Shown piece by piece: positions 61,326 through 64,000 of a DNA stretch of 64,000 nt. The position numbers and the translations under genes are program-made. The notes under the pieces were generated by a model. It saw only the letters and a list, made by a program, of their open reading frames with translations. It searched no databases and was not told the DNA's origin. Each line of letters starts with the position of its first letter. Position 1 is the first letter of the stretch. Where the stretch lies: NCBI RefSeq assembly GCF_030272615.1, contig NC_081408.1, positions 310,350,383 to 310,414,382 of the forward strand. The letters are read 5' to 3'. The DNA comes from Cryptomeria japonica (Eukaryota > Streptophyta > Pinopsida > Cupressales > Cupressaceae).

Positions 61326-62571
61326 CAAGGCACTGGCCTATGGGCATGTAGAGCCATCTCTAACTTTGAGAGACCAAGGGATATTAGCTTACCGTCTCCA
61401 CAATCTTCTCATGCTCAACCTAAAACATCCTACCTAGTACTGAGTTGTGAGGCACTGCAAATTTTATTATCTAACTTCCCATACCCATTCATTATTTAGT
61501 TATCACTTAATTAAAATACGGTAAACTTCGTTACACCCAGGAGTCCTGGACTTCATTCATCCTTACAAGGAACCTTGTGATAGTCCATCTCATGACCCCC
61601 GAGTGACATAAAGGAGACCACTCCCTTTACATGGATCCACAATCAACAAATCAAGACCTACTCTAAACATTTAAACAAATCAGATACAAAGCATTGAACA
61701 ATTCCATTCCACAAATATTCACGTACCCAAAAGACCAATCATCAACACATGTAGAAGGACGAGCCTCTTGACCAATGGTAAACATAAACTAAATCATAAC
61801 ACTACTACAACTAATTCAATGACAACCTTGCGAGGTTTTCACACTTGTTATAAAATTAACAACATAAGTAATTCATCCTCATGGGAAATCATCACGAGGG
61901 CATATCTAAATAAAAAAATTAAACTTACAAATAACAAGGCATGAAATTTGAATTAAAGTTTTTTTTAAACACAATTCACAAGCAACCTTTGGAAAACTAA
62001 AAAAAAACGTGTAACACTTAACACTTGACTACCACAATGATGAGAAATGGAACAAATTGGGGCAATGAATAGCTTACACTTGGCCTACGCTATCACTCAC
62101 GGGCTCAGCCTTAAATTTATAGATAAAATTCACAAGTAACACATATAGACTCATGACTGAACTTTTCTTGACTCATACAATCCGATAAAAAAGTACACAA
62201 CCAAAATAAACATTCAAACAATCAATTATCTATTACTGAAGATATATATACATACATTGAGATCATGCATTGACAACTCAAAAAGATAGAAAATTCGAAT
62301 TACAATAACAATCTGAGAAAGTCACACATATTAACACATCATATCATTGTTCATGTTCAATGGAAAATTAACGAAAATCATACAATGTGACAGACTAAAG
62401 AAGGTGTATTTAAAAAAAAAAAATTATGAACTGGTGTCTGAATTTATATCCTTGTTGCAGTTGGGCAAAATTTGTATTCAGTAGGGGTCATATGATTAAA
62501 TGCAGGCAATGAAATCTTTTTTTTTAAGCTTCGAATTTTGTTTGGGGGTATATGTATGCAGTGTTGTGTAG

Positions 62572-62800
62572 TAGCACCCACCATGTTGTGGTGGGGTGCT
62601 ACACCCACCACAACATGGATGGTTCTAGTGCTCCACCATGTTGATGGTGGTGTCGTGGCACCACCATGTGTTGGGAGGTGCTAAGCACCTCCACCAGATG
62701 GTGTTGCCACAACAATACCATGGCATAGGGGTCCTGCACCCTCATGTTGTAGTGGATGCTACGCCATCCCCCACAATGTGGGTGGTGCCATAACACCCTA
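62572..62800. repeat. GC-rich hairpin cluster in LARD-1 right LTR
   Basis: TAGCACCCACCA-tgt-TGTGGTGGGGTGCTA (62,572-62,601) and CCACCAT-gttg-ATGGTGG (near 62,633), equivalent to the cluster in the left LTR. Confidence 0.7.
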
Positions 62801-63700
62801 CCCACTCTATGGGTTTCAAACAACATGACAGGGTGCACAAAAAAAAAGGACAACATAAATTAAAAAAATAGCCCACGAAACAACATAAACGTGGTTACAT
62901 AATGAACCAATTTGCCCTACCCAAATTAGAAAAGAACAACAACAATTTTGCCATGGTAATAGATGAATTTGATATTCAAACCCATTAAACATGGGTAAAT
63001 CAATACACAAATCAAAATCACAAATCTCAGACATGAATAACATCATTTTTTCATTTGGAAAATAATGAAAACTCCCATTTCCCAAATTTCGTTTGCTTCA
63101 AACTAAATAGGGAAAACTTATGTCTAGATTCTAGTTTAAAAGTAGCATTTTTCACCCAACAACTACTAATCTAACAAAATTTCAATAAAAGCCCCATGAA
63201 AGCATTCACATTTTGAAATATAGGAAGGAAAGAAAATATAATTTTCCTTCAAATTCTGGATTCAAATACATAGAAAAAGAGAGGAACAAAAAACCTACCT
63301 CTTTCTGTGTGGTTACAAGAAATCCTTGTTGCAAATCTTGTTCAAAATCCCTAGTAGCAACACACTAATGCCTTTCAAGAAGCAAGCTCCAAAAAGTACA
63401 AAAGGAAAAATGATTATTTTCCCGAAGAGACCAATTACACTCAAATTCCAAAATTTTCGCTCCAGGAAAACCAAAAAAAATGAAAACCCCCTCACTTTCT
63501 CAATTTACAAAATGGGAAAATACATATTGGGATTAAAATATTTCCTATTATAACTTCATATATTTTCAAATTTCCTTTCCCATTTTCTTTTCATAAGATT
63601 AAAAAAAACCAAATAAAAAATAGAAATCAAATGTTAAATTATATTAAAATATAATGAATGGGATATACTAATTTATTCACTTCCACTTATTCAAATTACA

Positions 63701-63704
<4 letters not shown>

Positions 63705-63742
<38 letters not shown>
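63705..63742. repeat. (TA)19 microsatellite
   Basis: 38 bp of alternating TA in the right LARD LTR. The matching point in the left LTR (41,989-41,998) has five units. Confidence 0.95.
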
Positions 63743-63746
<4 letters not shown>

Positions 63747-64000
63747 CGATTTAATAATCAAATAGACCAATTAATTAAAGGATCAACAACTCAATAATAA
63801 TTAAATTAAATTAAATTCGACCTTAAATAAATAATTATAATTAAAGTAATCAAAATAAATAACTAAGGATTAAAATCGTCCAATAGTTAATAAAGTCAAT
63901 AATGCAAAAATAATAAATATTCAATAAATCAAATCAACTTAAAAAATAAATCATTAAATTCGATCTCAAAATCCTAGTTGAATTTTAATTCAAGTTCAAA

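Larger units (their letters stand above)
29608..64000 (-). mobile_element. LARD-1: long-LTR, non-coding LTR retrotransposon
   Basis: Two long direct repeats (29,608-43,367 and 47,697 to the right edge) match over their whole shared length once two nested insertions are removed. They start TGTAG(T/C)(G/A)CC; the left one ends GGCATTACA, giving a near-perfect inverted terminus. On the minus strand AAGGGGGGGAGGA (PPT) abuts the left repeat, and TGGTATCAGAGCCCAAGTT (PBS type, initiator-Met tRNA) abuts the right one. They are therefore LTRs of one minus-strand element: LTR about 5734 bp net, internal domain 4329 bp. I find no gag or pol in it. This matches the LARD class (large retrotransposon derivatives). 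By eye the LTRs are about 90% identical. Confidence 0.85.
47697..64000 (-). repeat. 5' LTR of LARD-1 (right), interrupted by Tat-2 and cut by window end
   Basis: TGTAGCACC at 47,697. 47,697-49,671 matches 29,608-31,619; 61,331-63,561 matches 31,620-33,820; 63,562-64,000 matches 41,847 onward. The last part would extend about 1.1 kb beyond the window. No coding content. Confidence 0.85.

Noticed and set aside
29608-64000. The two long matching blocks as an ordinary segmental duplication
   Set aside because: They have TG...CA type ends, and PBS and PPT lie exactly at their inner edges, so LTRs explain them better.

Overview
The window looks like gene-poor nuclear DNA of a seed plant. It is about two-thirds A+T and made almost entirely of nested, decayed transposable elements. 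The nesting, the old LTR insertions and the lack of any intact host gene suggest a large repeat-rich genome, possibly a gymnosperm; that placement is inference. I found no rRNA, tRNA, CRISPR array or complete functional gene.

Layout from left to right. Positions 1-1287 are the 3' end and 3' LTR of a plus-strand Ty1/copia element (Cop-1). It sits 12 bp inside the 3' LTR of a minus-strand Ty1/copia element (Cop-2, 1288-7309). A poorly defined AT-rich stretch follows. From roughly 9.0 kb to 29,607 lies a minus-strand Ty3/gypsy element of the Tat type (Tat-1), in the order 3' LTR, an extra gene on the opposite strand, integrase, two RNase H regions, RT, protease and gag. The extra gene encodes a plant mobile domain (PMD) protein. 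It has its own TATA box and an intron, and it is split by a CACTA DNA transposon (11902-17746, TSD TAT).

Tat-1 is cut at 29,608 by a minus-strand, apparently non-coding retrotransposon with LTRs of about 5.7 kb and an internal domain of 4.3 kb (LARD-1, 29,608 to beyond the right end). Its left LTR carries a Ty1/copia element (Cop-3, 33,821-41,841, TSD CATAT), which itself holds a solo LTR (36,893-38,419, TSD CATCA). Its right LTR carries a second, plus-strand Tat element (Tat-2, 49,672-61,325, TSD CAAGG). Each LARD LTR shows the uninterrupted target site of the insertion in the other, so both insertions can be proved inside this window.

Tat-2 has two 780-bp LTRs that differ at about 23 positions by eye. 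It keeps gag, protease and the integrase tail but has lost RT, RNase H and the integrase core. It also has an antisense PMD gene beside its 3' LTR with the same plan as in Tat-1: TATA box, about 98 bp, ATG, short exon 1, phase-0 intron full of tandem repeats, PMD exon. The most interesting content of the window is this carried, spliced, antisense PMD gene shared by two Tat elements, together with the long-LTR non-coding element.
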